From the NCBI GenBank assembly GCA_025331565.1, contig JAFREQ010000049.1, positions 1,584,501 to 1,648,500 of the forward strand: a stretch of 64,000 nucleotides of DNA, in the 5' to 3' direction. The position numbers and the translations under genes are program-made. The notes beneath the pieces are model-generated. The model saw only the letters and a program-made list of their open reading frames with translations. It was not told the origin of the DNA and did no database searches. Source of the DNA: Holacanthus passer (taxonomy: Eukaryota > Chordata > Actinopteri > Pomacanthidae). Below are positions 12,001 through 26,200 of this stretch, piece after piece (position 1 is the first letter of the stretch; each line of letters starts with the position of its first letter).

Positions 12001-15000
12001 CTTTGGTTCTTCTTAAGCAAACCACAGCTCAAGGAAAAAAGCACATTTTTTACTTTCATTTTTACTGTCACAATTCATTTCATATTCAAATATTTATACT
12101 CTTTCTTTTCCAGTTCTTTGTAGCACCAAAAAAGGATGACAAAGGATAAAATAACATTGCCTTAAACCAGTCCCTCTTTCTTAACTGCTTTCATATGTAG
12201 AAAGGTAAACTATTACAGGCAGCCAGAGCTGCAGGTTGACTTTAGCCTTTAGGAGGCAGTGCCTCCTCCCAGACATGAGCATCCCCTCTTGTCTTAAGGA
12301 TAAACTTGGCAAACCAATGTCCCACTTATTGAGAGGGAAGCGTCTCCAGAAGGAGAAGATGAGATGAGAACATGAGATCATGATTTTACTCCAGCTGCCA
12401 CAGCACCATGGGGGGTTGTGTTGATCAGTGGTGGAATATCAACTAGTATCCACATCCTGAAAATAGTGTTACGGCTTTTTAAGAATGCTGCTTCTTGTGC
12501 AGGTCTCCATTCCAAGATCCAATCTAACATCAGACTTGTGCCACAGTAAACGACAAAGAGCAACATGATGACTCTTGGCACTTCATACTCCTGCAACACA
12601 TCCCACCAGTTACCTCAGTAAACACAGTTGTAAACCTGTTCAAAACCTGTCCAATATTTAGTTTGTATTTTTCAATATTATTCACTTGACTTCTGTAATA
12701 GAAAGGCTAGCGACAGTGGTGGAAAGTACATTTACTAAATTAATTTTGAGGTACATGGACAAGAGTGTTTTTTTATGTCAGTTTCTACTTCTAGTCCACT
12801 ACATTTCAGAGGGAAATGTTGTATTTTTTGATCCACTACAGTTAATTTACACATTGAAATTTTCATTACAAAAGTACATTTTTTGATATCAAAGGTTTTC
12901 AGACTGTCCAACATGGAGGAAGAGACATGAGGACATGAGGCAAAGATACTCTGTGAGGTGAAAGCGACAGGTACTTGCTGGTGTTCTGAAAACAGCAGAA
13001 ATATAGTTACTGTAGCTTGATCCCCTGATTTGTCCTGTGATCCCATCAACACAGTCAGCAGGTCACAGCAGCAGCTGTGACAAACAGCTCATGGAGGCAG
13101 TTAAGGCACTTTAAAACCTTTAGGGCCTGACTGCCGTGGTTTGCATCAAGCATTATACTTCTTCTTGGAGTCCTTATTTTTAGATTCACTTGACACAAAT
13201 ATAGGAAGAAAAAGGGGCTGAAGCTGAAACCCACAGCTAGCTCACTGACTCCATGGCAACATTATAGTACTTCCTAATGGATAAATGGATTATTATTCAT
13301 TTGACTGGCTCAGGCTCATCCCTGCTCACTTTGTCTGATTTTTCTAATTAAGGTTCAAGCCCTGAAGGGCCACAACCCTATTGTTTTTATTATTAGGATT
13401 ATCATTATTTCTGTTTTTCTGTTGCAATGGCTCAATTTGCCGTGATCCGGAATGAGCAAGAAACTCAGCCCGATAACTGAAAATGATGCGTAAGTGCTTC
13501 CTAAGAAATATGAGCCCGATTGGCCAAATGGTGGCACTGTAATTAAGGCCCAAAAATTCCATTTTGACTCAAAATTGGACACACGATTGCAGCTCAGTGT
13601 TCAGTTCAGCCTCTTGGACCATGGATGTCTGCCATGATAATTTCTAAAAACTGAAAAACAGTATTATGGATAGGACATTTTGAATGTTAACTCTATCAAC
13701 ACCAAATTGGGTATTCAGCATTGTGGAATTGAGATAAATATGCCCTATCATAAATGAACAAGATTGAAAAACATGGTTGCCAACAACCAAAAGACTTTGC
13801 AAAGGGCGGGACTTTGAGTTTGACCCACAGCAAATACCAAGAACATGCACCAGGTTTTGATGCTCTAGGGGCAAGTATGCCAAAATGTGAAGTTGAATAG
13901 TGCAGGTGGGTGTGGCATGTCACAAATTGACTTTTAACTAAAGATGTCTTTGAGCAATCCTGGAGACTTCTCCTGACACTCTGAGTTTTGTTAAAATCCA
14001 ATGAAGGGGACAAAAGTGGAACCTTGAGTGTAAAATAATTGACATGCTGGAGGCTTTGTGACGATGAAACAAGTGTGTGATTGGTCTCACTCCTTGTTTA
14101 AACAGAATTAAATTGGCTGAAGTGACTTTGCTCACCTTTAAGGAGCCTGAAACCTGGCTAAATTTTTATGTTTTTTGTTTTTAGACATCTTGCAGAGTGA
14201 ATACAGAGATGAGCAGTGAAATCATTTCCACCCTCTAATTCTGTAGCATTTTACAGGCAGCCTTCTACATCGTGCTGACATAGCTACATTTCATACGTGG
14301 ACTGCTTGCACTTGCTTCACATTGAATTTCACACAATGACAGACATGCACATTTGGGTGTAGCCTACTACATTATTCTCAATCCCATGTTTCACCTTCAA
14401 GCTGCCACCACCTTAGACATACACCTGCTAACTAAAGCCAGTGCATTGTTACATAACAGTCCATGCGTCATACATGCCACTACTAACTACTGCTCAACAA
14501 ACCCCCCCCACAATCTCACACAGCAAAACACACTATAGCTATCATGTTTTCTTTAATTATTAAAAAAAGCAATGGCTGGACTTGGAGATTTTAACTGCCA
14601 GTGTGTGTGTGGGTGTGTGTGTGTGTCTGCTTGTGCGAGTGTATGCATGTCAGGCTCATTTGCAACTCTTGTCTCATTCCTCAGATTCTTCCACCAGAAA
14701 AAAAGATGGAGCGTAACCAATAGCACGACAGAGTTAGTTAAGTGGGAGTTTTTAATCCAAACACATTTGTAGCAGCACTTTAGTGTTCATGGAACACACA
14801 ATCATATACACATAACACAGGCGAGCATTTCCTACCAAATGTCAGCAGACACGTGCAGGTGCTGTGTGGTGCCGAGGTGTACTGCAGTGAAGTCACAGTT
14901 AGGATAGTGTCCAGGAGAATCGTGGAAGTGTTGAGGTAAAATCAAATAAAGCTCAAGTAAAGGTCACACAGAGTGAGGAGAAATGTCCAGAGATGTTTTA

Positions 15001-18000
15001 AGGCATGATTTTCAGTTCAATCACAATCTTGTTCAAAATTCTTAAAATTGAGTCTACTCTGTCCCTTATTTAAAAAGCCAGAGCCTATGAATGAATCAAG
15101 ATGAATAGAAAGATCATTTCAAGTAAAGACAGTCATGTAATTGAGGTAACGCTTCAACAAACACAGCAATACGCCGTGAGAGGTGGTGAAGAAGAAGAAG
15201 ACTGCTCGCTCGTTACATTGACGTGAACAATGCTCTTGATTTAAAATATTTTAAAAAATGGCTTTGCAGATGTTTTATGAAGGAAATACATGATATTTTC
15301 ATGGCTGAAGGATACAAATAGTGAGTTTTGGTGAGAAACACTGAATGTAAACAGGACACCTTTAAATGTAGTTTCTGCTTTATAAACACATTGTATAAGT
15401 TGGACTTAAAGTCACAGTGAAATGGCAGTTTGAGCGTCCTTCTCTCCTGTAATGTAATGTTGATGGGATAAAAATGCAAAGAGATGGAGAGGAGGAGAGG
15501 AGCTCAGTGCATCTTGGGAAATCCCCCAGCCGTCTAGCCTATAGCAGCATAACTAAGAATAAATGTTATGTTATGCTATGTTTAAGAGGAAAGTTTTAAG
15601 CCTGCCCTCCTCTGGCAACGACGGAGAAAGAAGATTTCCCAACCATTTTTTATTCTTTTCATTCATTTACTTTAGAGCATTTGTGGCTTTATTAAGATAC
15701 AATTTTAATACAAGATTAATTTGTGTGAATGTGTTTATTTTGGTGAAAGGTCAGTAGCCTGCTATTTTCTTGGTTTATTGTCATTTATGTTAGTGTGATC
15801 CTTTTGTTTTTCATTATTGTTTTCCCCTTTAACACTACACAAAATGTAATATAACGTAATAAGCGTCTAAACATTTAACCTCTTTTTCTTTTGACTGCAT
15901 TGGAATTGAAACAGGGAATTGATAAGAGCTGGAATTGGAATTAATAAAATTGAAACGATACCCCACCCTAGTTTTTAAGCCACAATTTGATGCTATACTT
16001 TGAGATCATTGGATGATTGGATCTTAAGTACTCTAAGGAATATTAAGTTGGCTTTCAGCTGGATCTAGCCTGCCGACTACCTCGACTGCTTGGTTTGAGC
16101 CTGGTGGTGCAGCAAGATGGTCACTTTTATTGAGGAATTTAAGCTTTAGCTTTTATGAACTTAAATGCCTTTTTTTTTTCTCGATCACACTTTCCCCCCT
16201 CACCTTCTCTGGATTACCTCAACTCCTGCTAAGCTTAGCTAGGTTTGTTACTAGCCTGGGGCTAGGCTTCAGTGAGGATTTTAACCAGGCTCGTTGTAAC
16301 TTGTGGCTAAGTCCTGGTCTTGTCATCAAACCTGGCTGTCTGTCCAGAACAGTAACTCCTGGCAGGGTAAACACTGTCTCCAGCCACTCTCACAGGAGGC
16401 TGTCCAGTATAAATTTCAACTTCTGGAAAATTTGATTTCTCCACTTTCCTTTGTACACTGGAAATTTCCCCGTTGTAGGACTAATAAAGGAATATCTTAT
16501 CTTACATCCTGATCTTGCTGGCTGTCCTCCCTCCTCATTGGCCGTTCCTCCCGACCTGCCAGCAAATGGATTTGACATCCTGGATAACAAAGATTTCCCA
16601 CTGCATCATGGAGCAGAGAGCTCCCCATTGGTAATCAGCCCAGATCCCGAAAGGAAACTTCATCCTCACAAAGCGGGAAGCTGAAGGAGGCTGAAGGAGA
16701 CACTCTTATGAACCCCCATCCACCGGTGCTTTCCTCAGGGATCCATCCTGGGGCCAGTTCTGTTTTGTCTATACATGCTCCATCTTAGAAATATTATTAG
16801 AAAGTATAACATCTCCTGTCACTTCTATGTTGACGATTCACAGCTGTACCTCCAACTAAAATCCAGAGATTCCCTACAGCCTCCACTGGACTGCCTTGAG
16901 GACAATTAAAGGCTGGGTGGTAAATAATTCCCTCTGACTAGGAAGGAATAAAACTGAAGTAACTATCTTTGGTCCCTCTAAGTCCAGAAGCCATCTCATC
17001 AATAGGCTAGGCCCTCTTGTTCCATATGTGAAGTCACTTGCAAAAATCCTGGCTATTATCTTTGATTCCAAGCTCTGTCTTGATAAACAAATCAGTTCTG
17101 TTGTTAAAATCATCAAATCACCATCTGTTTGTACATCTAGGCTGAAGATACATTTTTACTCAATGACATTTTAGGCCCACTAATCTTTTAATCTGTTGTC
17201 ATGTCTATAACTCTGTTACTTGTACTTTGTTGTTTATTGTTGCTTTTGGTATGTTGCTCTTTTTTACTTTATATTTTAATGTTCTTTTGAAAGCACTTGG
17301 TACTGTCCTTTTGTACAGCACTTTGGTCAGCTTAAGTCTTGTTCTAATGTGCTCTAGAAATGATTTTTACTTATTTAATAAGTCAGACTGTGACCCTTAG
17401 GAACAGTCTCTTGGAGGCCATGACTGACCAGCCATATAAAGCATAGCTTCACTGTGAGAGAAAGCCTTGCTTGTGTCTACTGCTGCACAATGGTATGTTT
17501 GTGAAGGCAGGCAGGTTGGGCTGTAAGAAAAGAAGTGGCAGAACCAGTCTGGCCATTTTTTTCCTCCACCAGGCAGCCGGCAGCCTCCAGGCTTGTTGTT
17601 TTTTACAGCTGCTACTTCAGGTTACCCTTCAGATAAGTGCAGTGGTAAAAGTTCCTGTGATAAAGTTAATGTTAAAGCCAATGATGGAAAAGAATGCCAG
17701 AAGATACTGACTTTAGCTTTTGTGATTGACTGCCAAAGAACAAATATGAGGATGAAAAGTAAAAGTTATATTAACTATCATGATTGTTTATTTCACTCTG
17801 TTACAGTGACAATGAATGCTACTGAAAATTATGCAGAACAAGATTGAGATCAAAAGAGATTAGGTAGAGCACGAAAAGGCTAAATGGCCTTGAATCAGTG
17901 ACAACATGCCCCAGCATGCAGCCAATCTGCCTCATGGCTGCAGACATGTGAGTCTTTACATATGAGCAGCTCAGAGTTTGCATTTCACTACATGTGAATA

Positions 18001-20168
18001 ATGTTGACCTGAAGTGTATTTTCATGCTTCAAGTCTGTCGTTTTACACACAGTCAGCATGTGATTGTGACAGTGATTGTGTGTTGGACTCTTGGGTGCTG
18101 CCAAAATGAGGGTGACCCACGCTTACTGGTGTGCCTGAACGCATCCTGTGTCGACACAGACAGAGCACAGAAGCTACTGCTGCTGATCTGCTAATGCGCC
18201 TCTCATGCTGCCCTCCAAACTGAGCCCACATCAGTCCTGTTTGGTGCCGCAGCATGCAGCTGTTTTCAGTGGAAAACCTCTGATAACCCCAATTTTGTTT
18301 GAATTGTGTTATCACACATGCAGTCGTATGTGGTTGTGCATGCACATAAGGAAATAAATGATGCAGTTCATAATGAAAGCTGTCAGTACTGTTCTATATT
18401 TTGACATCACATTCCAAATAGCAAGCCTATGGGGATGAGGCTGAGTCTGCAGTTATGTAACTGTGCTGATCATGTAGAGAGATGGATGGTTCTCAAGTGA
18501 TCTTTCCTCTGACATGAGCTGGGCAGGGACAGATAACATCAGAGTTCAACAGCCAAGTCGGGACAAGCCCAGAATGCTGGTGCCTGTGTTTGGAGAATAA
18601 AGTGTAGAGAAGTTAGTAAACCCTATTGACAGCTTTATTCTTCGTTTCCTGATTATACTGCTGTGGTCTCAACTGGTGTAGCTTACCTTTGCTCTTTATT
18701 CATTATCTTAATGAGAAAAGCTTGTGTATAGACTGAGGGAGGGACACGCTGGGTCAATCCCACAAGGCCTCATTTCACTCTGCGGCCTCCCAAATTCCAT
18801 AAATGAAGAGATAAAGAGTGTGCTCACACTTTTCTATTTCTGTATTTTCTGATTACCTGATTGCCAGAGTTACAGAAAGCATCTATATTTCCTTCAGCTG
18901 CTTTCAGACATGCACTTCAACTCATATGTAAATGTGATTCCAAGTTAACATGTCAGTCAAAACAAGTTTTAAAATCCAAGTGATCGCTCTTCAGCACTGA
19001 TGCCGACTGTCCTGCGCACTAGGTAACAAATATTGCAAGAATATGTGTCTCTTTCTGTAAAAGTCCTGTCATGTTTGAATGAAGCCACATTCATTTAGAA
19101 ACACTTATTTCAACCAGGAGAGACAAGAAATGAAGAAAGATAATTGATTACAGCAAGTGTAAGCAAGTTGTCTGTCTGACAATAAAAGCCTACCAATGAT
19201 GACAACTTTTAATGTGAAGCAGTGGCGGCATGAAGTGTTACGTTTACAGAGGCAGTAGATTAATACAAATAGACAGCTTCCATATTTCTTCAGGAAGATC
19301 CTCCGTCTCAACAGCTGCCTAGAGCATGACAAGGGTTAGAGAGTTTTATTATGTCAGAGGTGCTATCAGGCTTTTCTCTCTTGAACCCTATATACAGTCA
19401 TGTATTTTCTCTCTAAACTTTAGGCTTTGTCAAATATTTGTCTCCCAGACCGTCTAACCTGATCAGTATGTGTGTGTGTTTGTGTGTGTACAGGGAGGAG
19501 GTGCAGCAGAACTGTGTTCGATGGAGGAAGAAGTTCTCTTTCGTGTGTAAAATGAGTGCCAATCCAATCACTGGAGTGTTGGACCCCTGCATCTGCAGGG
19601 TCTCTGTCCGCAAGGTGAACTACAATTCCCAACACCCACCTCTCTGTGCTTCTCTGGGTTATGAATTCAAATGCAATACCATTTCCTCCCACACTACTCA
19701 ATAATGGAGGAATGATCACTCTCCATGATGAGAGTAATGTACAGTCTACTTGGTTTGTCCCACAACACCTGTCCCAGGGTTGAATCCATGTTCCATGTTT
19801 CATATTGGGTCCATATGATGTAATGTAATATATTTGGGGATATGACTAGAGGTGATGTTGGCAACAGTCCGACATAGATAGTCAGCACTTCACTGTTTTG
19901 CTCTCTGTCTTTGCAGGAGCTCAAAGGAGGAAAGGCCTTCTCAAAGGTAAGTTTATTGTCTGGTTATGTGATTAGCAACCAAAGAAATCAAGTCGTCTTT
20001 AATCTAGCTGAACCCAGTTTAGTTAACCTGTTTGACCTGTGAACCTTTCTTTATAAAACAGACGTTTACAGTGTCAGTGATGGTAAAAGCTGTGTTAAAT
20101 AACAACCATGTCAGCATCACAGGGCTTTGTTACAGGGGCATGTGAAAGGGCCCACTCAAAGGATAATC

Positions 20169-20208
<40 letters not shown>

Positions 20209-23200
20209 AACAGCTGAACTTGAAGCACCAGTCCTCTAGTCCAAAGTATCAGTACAGGGACTCTGATGGAGCGTCAGTCACCGTGACCACACAGAGACAC
20301 TTTAATTAAAGCCTCACACCCATGACAAATAGCAAAGAAGAAGGCAGATTTGAACACTTTATTTTTCACACTAATCATCATTTGTTACGAACAGATTATC
20401 AGTCTGTTTAAGTGTTTTGCTTCCTCCTCTGCATTCAGCGAGGTCAGGGTACTTCCATTAGAAGTGAATATAACACCAAGCCAAATGTACCTATCACAAT
20501 GCCTGTCAGAGTCAGGGTCATTGTGCTGCTTGTGATCTCGTCTTGAGATCTTCTTCACCATGAATTTTGCTTAACACTCATTAACAACCATGCGATATTT
20601 GCCATATGGGCTTCAAGGTATTCACGTTTACTGTTATGGTATGTCCACGAAAACTAAAAATGAATAAATAAAAATGGCATCAGAGGATGGATAGAGACTG
20701 AATCTTAAAGTAAGACAAAATGTTAATTCAGTCTATTTATCAGGCCAAGCCCAGTAGTCAGGCTAAAAATACAAAATTTGTCTGGAGGGATTCACTAGAG
20801 AAGTTTTTTACCAATTTGCAGATTGGGGATTCCTCCAAGCGGTCGTCAAATCAATGCAGTCGCAGCATGATTATCCATGTATTCCACTGTCTTCATGAGC
20901 AGACTAGAAATACACCTCAGTAGTTCCATGGTATGGTCACATGATGATCATGAAAACTCGACAGAGCCTATCTCTTGGCGAGGCCCTGAGATGCAGTTGA
21001 AAGGTCAGGGCAAAAGCTAGTAAATGGGGGGCAAACCAAGGCAAATGATACTTAGTATTTTTCTCACTTCCCTGAAATATTTGCCTTAATATTTAAATTA
21101 AAGAAAGGCAACATAACTCTGTGGTTGAAAAAAAAGATATGTGGTCATTACAATCAAGAGGAGTTATCCAAATTATGAGCAAGACTGTGTTCCGCAAATG
21201 TCTAGGCGAGATTATCAAATTTCTCAGACCATGAGGTAGTGTTTTCTCCTGAGAATGGCACTAAAAGAAAGCTCATTGAATGTCCAGAATCAAAAAAGTT
21301 TAGGCTCTGAGGAGCATGAATGAGCTCAGGAAATGTTAAGGCATTCTGTCCAATACCACGCATGGGTATTTTAGCTTTTGTAATGGCATGGGAGGACCAA
21401 AGTGTCAGATGGCCAGACCAAACAGAAACAGGCATCGCTGTGGCTCAAAAATCGACTAAAGAAATAAAGAGATTTTGAATCAGTCTGGGACTAAGTAGTT
21501 GCCTCAGTTGGTCCAGGACAACTTCAAATTTTTAGGATGGGATGGGATGAATTTGCACAGAATATTTTAATAGGATTGACAATAACAATGACAATGAATA
21601 CACTTACACACATGCTCACACACAACACCATTACCACAAACTGTGACCTCTCAAGTGAGGAGCAGTGCTGACTGGGCAGAAAAATCATGAATGAAGAGGT
21701 TAAAGGAGGCTATTGACTTCTACAAGAAGTCACTGTTTCCCTTCAGTCACTCCATCACATGACAGGCCTGATTGACTGTTAGTTACAAATGCAATTTGTT
21801 GACAGAATAAATAAGATCTTAACCAAAAAGATGTTAAAACATCTCGAAGAAAGAAGAACCATTCCTGCTGATTCAGATCTGTGAAGGGAACGAAATGGAA
21901 AGAAGTGCACCAGACTTGACCCAGGCTTTACTCTTTCCACCTTAAACATTTTCACTCTCTGTTGTTTTCCTCTGTCTGTCTCTCTGTCTGTCTCCAGCTA
22001 GGTTTTGCTGATCTCAACATCGCGGAGTTTGCTGGTTCAGGCTCTGCAGTTCGCTGCTGCATCCTGGAGGGTTATGACACCAAAAACACTCGACAGGACA
22101 ACTCTATCCTCAAGGCAAACACATGCAAACACACAAACACAGAAGAGTTCAGCATTGAGGTTTTGAGAAAAAAAATAAAAAATGTTTTTTTATTTATAGG
22201 TAACAATTGGGATGACTCTTCTGTCTGGGGATCCCTGCTTTAAAACGTGAGTTCTTCTTTGTTCCTCTGACGCTGTGGCCCCCACTTCAGTCAAAGTTGA
22301 GACAATTGCACCTCCCCCAACACCTTCCATCTACTCTATGTTACGCACAAGGTGTTGTCTGTGTACACAGGTTTTCAACACAGGGCACATATCTGTATGA
22401 GTGAATATTCTGTGCATAAGAGTCATACTGCTGGGACTTTCTGAACTTCAGCAAAGGAAAAAAATTGTTTGTCTTAGCTGATAATCATGCTCCCAAGTTT
22501 TGGAACTATATTTCCAATAATCTGGAGACTTTAACAGGAACTATAGTATAGCATAGTATAGTATAGTTAGCTGTGGGCTACAACTTGAGAAATATTTATT
22601 TGACCTATATTTGTTTACAAATAGACACCATTTAAATTCACTATTGGTTCTAGCAGTTTCTTCCTTTTAGCAGTTTGCAGTCTACCCATTGATGGACAGG
22701 CAACTTTCACTGGGTTACTTTGATACTAAAGAAAACTTGTGGTGGTTCTCAGGCAAGTTTTGTGAAATTTGAGTGTGATTTTTGATGCAATTGTGTCAGT
22801 CAGATGCTAAGGGGTTTAAAGTCCCTTAATTGCCTCTCTGAGTTGTGTGTCACAGCCACTGCTGCAGCTACTACTGTTGATCATGTTGATGAGCAGGTCT
22901 GGGAGGGCACACCTCACACTGAAGCTCTGCTCTTTGCTTTCTCAGACTGACTCATGCTGTACATGTGAAAAAGTGATTGTGACTGTGGTGACTTTTTGTA
23001 ACACTCAGTATGTTTTGTGCCTGTGTCTTCACCATCAGGCCTCCCAATACAGCCAAATCTGTCTCCATTGGGAACGAGGACCCCACCCTGCAGCTGGACT
23101 GTAAGGGGGAGAGCACTGATGCCACAGGGCACCCACTGGGAGGCGTCATGGAGGGTTCTCGCGCCTTCAAACCCAGACAGCTGTCAGTACGTAGTTCAGG

Positions 23201-26200
23201 TAACTGCTCAGCATTATTGCACCCTTTGTCTATGACCAACAGGAATTGAAGGGGTCTTCCAATTCATTTTAACTTGGGTCCTATTTTAATAATTTGGAGT
23301 TTGTTTACCCGTGGCCTGTGTCTGACTTCTTTTTTGCATTAGGCTGAAGACCTTTATTGCATATTGTTCCCCATCTCTCTTTCCCCCTATTTCCTGTCAT
23401 TTCTACTTTCTGATTATTTCCAGGTTTAAGTGAAGATATTGGAGATTTTCAATGTGATCTCAGACTGAACCCTACCGTATATGCCACAAACAACAAAGTG
23501 ACAGTCAGGTGGTGTTGATCCTCCAGTGTTTGCTGTGTGTGTTCTGTAGGGCTGCCTGAGGAAGGAGAGAGTGTGTCCAGTCCAAATGAAGTCTTTCACA
23601 CGGGTCATTTCCGCAACTCCAGCTTTGCCAGCCAGCACAGCAAGATCTCAGGTGAGAGAGCTTCCCTTCCTCATGCTACCGTAAATTCTCATATGACAAC
23701 TGATCTTCACAAGCCACTGCCCAGCACAAACACACAAAGGCTTGTCACATATGTACATTATAAGACATGCTCATTTGTTCATCACTCCTCTAATATATCC
23801 ATTCCTGTCCACTTTTCTCCTTTAATTTCCTTTCCTCTCTCCTCTCCTGTCCTCCAGGCTACAGCACAGCTCACTCTCGCTGCTCCAGCCTGACTGACCT
23901 CAGTCACCATAGGAACGCCTCCTCCAGCAGCAGTGTCTCTTGTGGGTTCGCCCACCCCTCTCAGCCGCCCCCCTCCAGCCCCACTGAGCCGCACCAACAA
24001 GCAACTCCCACCAAACCAGAGAGACCTCCTCCTCCCTCTGCAGCAGCCCTCATGTCCAACAGATCCTCCAGGTAGATCCACACACGTGTACGCTTTTGTC
24101 AAAACACACTCGCTGTGAATCTCAGGCATGCGTAAACTTACATGCCAGAAATTCTCCAGGAATTCATGCCACTCTGAGAGGAGGAGTGTGTTAGGTGTGT
24201 TCTGATGGTCACGTGGACAGACCTCAGACTGAATGTGAACCAGAATAAAAACAGGAATGGAACAGCTTTATACCATCACCACTTCATCTGCCATTGTCGT
24301 ACAGCTGCTGTAAAAGTACAGAGGTGTCAACTGGACTTTATTTTCATAGTTTTGGCTGCTGGTTCTATCAGTTATAATTGAATGTGTTAACAATCAATAG
24401 TCAATTAGTCATTTATGAAATTTACAAAGTTACAAATTGCACATTTTTTAATAACAGCATTTTGAACTACTGGCTTGGCAATACTCCACTACTTTGGTTT
24501 ATGACCAAATACCTGCAAAGCTAATAACATTCTCATCTCCTCTCAGCTGTTTGTTTTTAGTGCTAATTAACAAATATTAGCATGCTAACACACTTAACTA
24601 ATATAGTAAACATGGTAAACATTATACCTATGGAGCATCAACATGTTGTCAATATTGTCATTGTGAGCATATTAGCATGCTGATGTTAGCCTTTAACTCT
24701 GTACAGCCTTACAGAGTATAGAGAGAGAGTTAGAGAGTAAGAGAGAATAGTTGCATGATTCAAATTTAATAAAATAAAATAAGACATTTGCTTACAACTG
24801 TGGTAGAGTCAACAAATAGTCAGATAAGCTCAAGATATTAGATATTTGAAATAATGCTTCACAACTTAATTAGAGAACATAAATTAAATGACACTGATCT
24901 ATGATTTCAAACCACGTCTAACCCATTTTTCTTGTATAAACAACTGCTGTAGATTTAATTAGGGGTTACCAAGTAAACATAGAGAGCATAGTGAGGAGCA
25001 ATTGTTTTTTATCCTTGGAAGGGAGTAGATGAGCTTGTTTATTATGTGTGGCCCTTACAGGCGGTCAGCACCAATGTTGGGAGTAACGTAATGCGTTACA
25101 AAAGTAATGTGATTACTGTAATGTATTGCTGTTTGCTGTAACGCAGTAATGTAAGGCATCACTAAAAACAATTGGGTAATATTTTACTCGGTACAAACTT
25201 CAGTAACGCGCATTACAATGCATTTTTAACCTGAAATTAAGTGGTGTTTTGTTTTTATACAAATTCGCCACCAACATCACAAGATCAGCAGAAGAGAAAA
25301 ATTAGTAATAATTAGAACATTAAAATAGTAGAACATTATTTCCTATTAATGAATTGAAGATGACTGCAGCAGATTAAAATCAGAAATATCATTCGCCCAT
25401 TCTGCAATGCTGCTTCAACCTCTGGAAGCAAGGAGACTGAAACCAGAAGAGACCACATCACTTTCCTCCTTACAACGGAGTGCCGCTCCCTAACAAGAGA
25501 AGAGCTTATTCTATATTATTATTATTCTATTATTATTATTAGATATTCTACTGTTATATAGTCAGCTGTTGTTAGCCTTCAGCCTAGCTCAGCCATTCTC
25601 AGTCTCAGTTATCGCCCTCCACTGGATGTGTAATGAGCTGCAATAAGCTACATTTATAACACCAAATCCATACTTCCAGTTATTTTGGTGAAAGTAACTT
25701 AAAAGTAATGCAGTAGTAGTGTAATGCATTACAATTCAGAGACTAATATTGTAAGGAAACTAATTCCTTTGAAATGACAGTGACAAGTAATCCATAATGC
25801 ATTACATTTTTGAAGTAACTGGTCAGCACACACACACCTGTAACTCCATCTCATTAAATTAAAATTAATCCTTGAAGTACATAATCGGTTATGAAAAGAC
25901 TTGATGCATTTCAAATGACATACTTTTTCTTTTCACTTTTAGTACAGTATACTTTGCAGTATGTATCCAATTGGTACATACTACTTCGTCATAACATTGT
26001 GCCTTGAATTTGGACCCTCTTGCTCAAACATCTGTTGCAGTCCAAACGGGAGTAAAAAGAAATAGCATGCAATTTGAAATGGGTGCTAAATTGCTCATTG
26101 TTACCTTGGAGACACAACAAAATACTGTTCGCCCATTTCTAAGCTATGCCGAGGCCATTTTTCTTCAAATATAAGTTCACATTTGCACTCATTTATCCAC

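Larger units (their letters stand above)
6007..19493. other. fam102a intron 1, about 13.5 kb
   Basis: No exon was recognised inside. Contents in order: antisense Penelope-like relic (6925-7620), degenerate minisatellite (9320-9440), old repeats (9490-9680, 10310-10600), hAT-type 5' end (12714-12895), diverged repeat (12895-13262), and LINE relics (16110-16505 and 16730-17380). The stretches 7700-9300, 10750-11840, 14220-16100 and 17400-19450 show nothing I recognise beyond a short GT tract near 14600. The 3' end has a good branch-point match (ctaac at 19454) followed by UG-rich text and 'tacag'. Confidence 0.7.
19615..21997. other. fam102a introns 2 and 3 with the 30-bp exon 3 between them
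   Basis: Intron 2 (19615-19916) holds nothing recognised. Intron 3 (19947-21997) has a (TG)17 microsatellite at 20171-20205. Its 20690-21500 part contains minus-strand open frames without recognisable motifs. Confidence 0.65.

Noticed and set aside
21202..21435. 77-codon minus-strand frame, considered as a retroelement fragment
   Set aside because: No catalytic or Cys/His motif could be named; adjacent frames are closed.
23782..24129. 115-codon minus-strand frame
   Set aside because: Antisense shadow of GC-rich fam102a exon 8.
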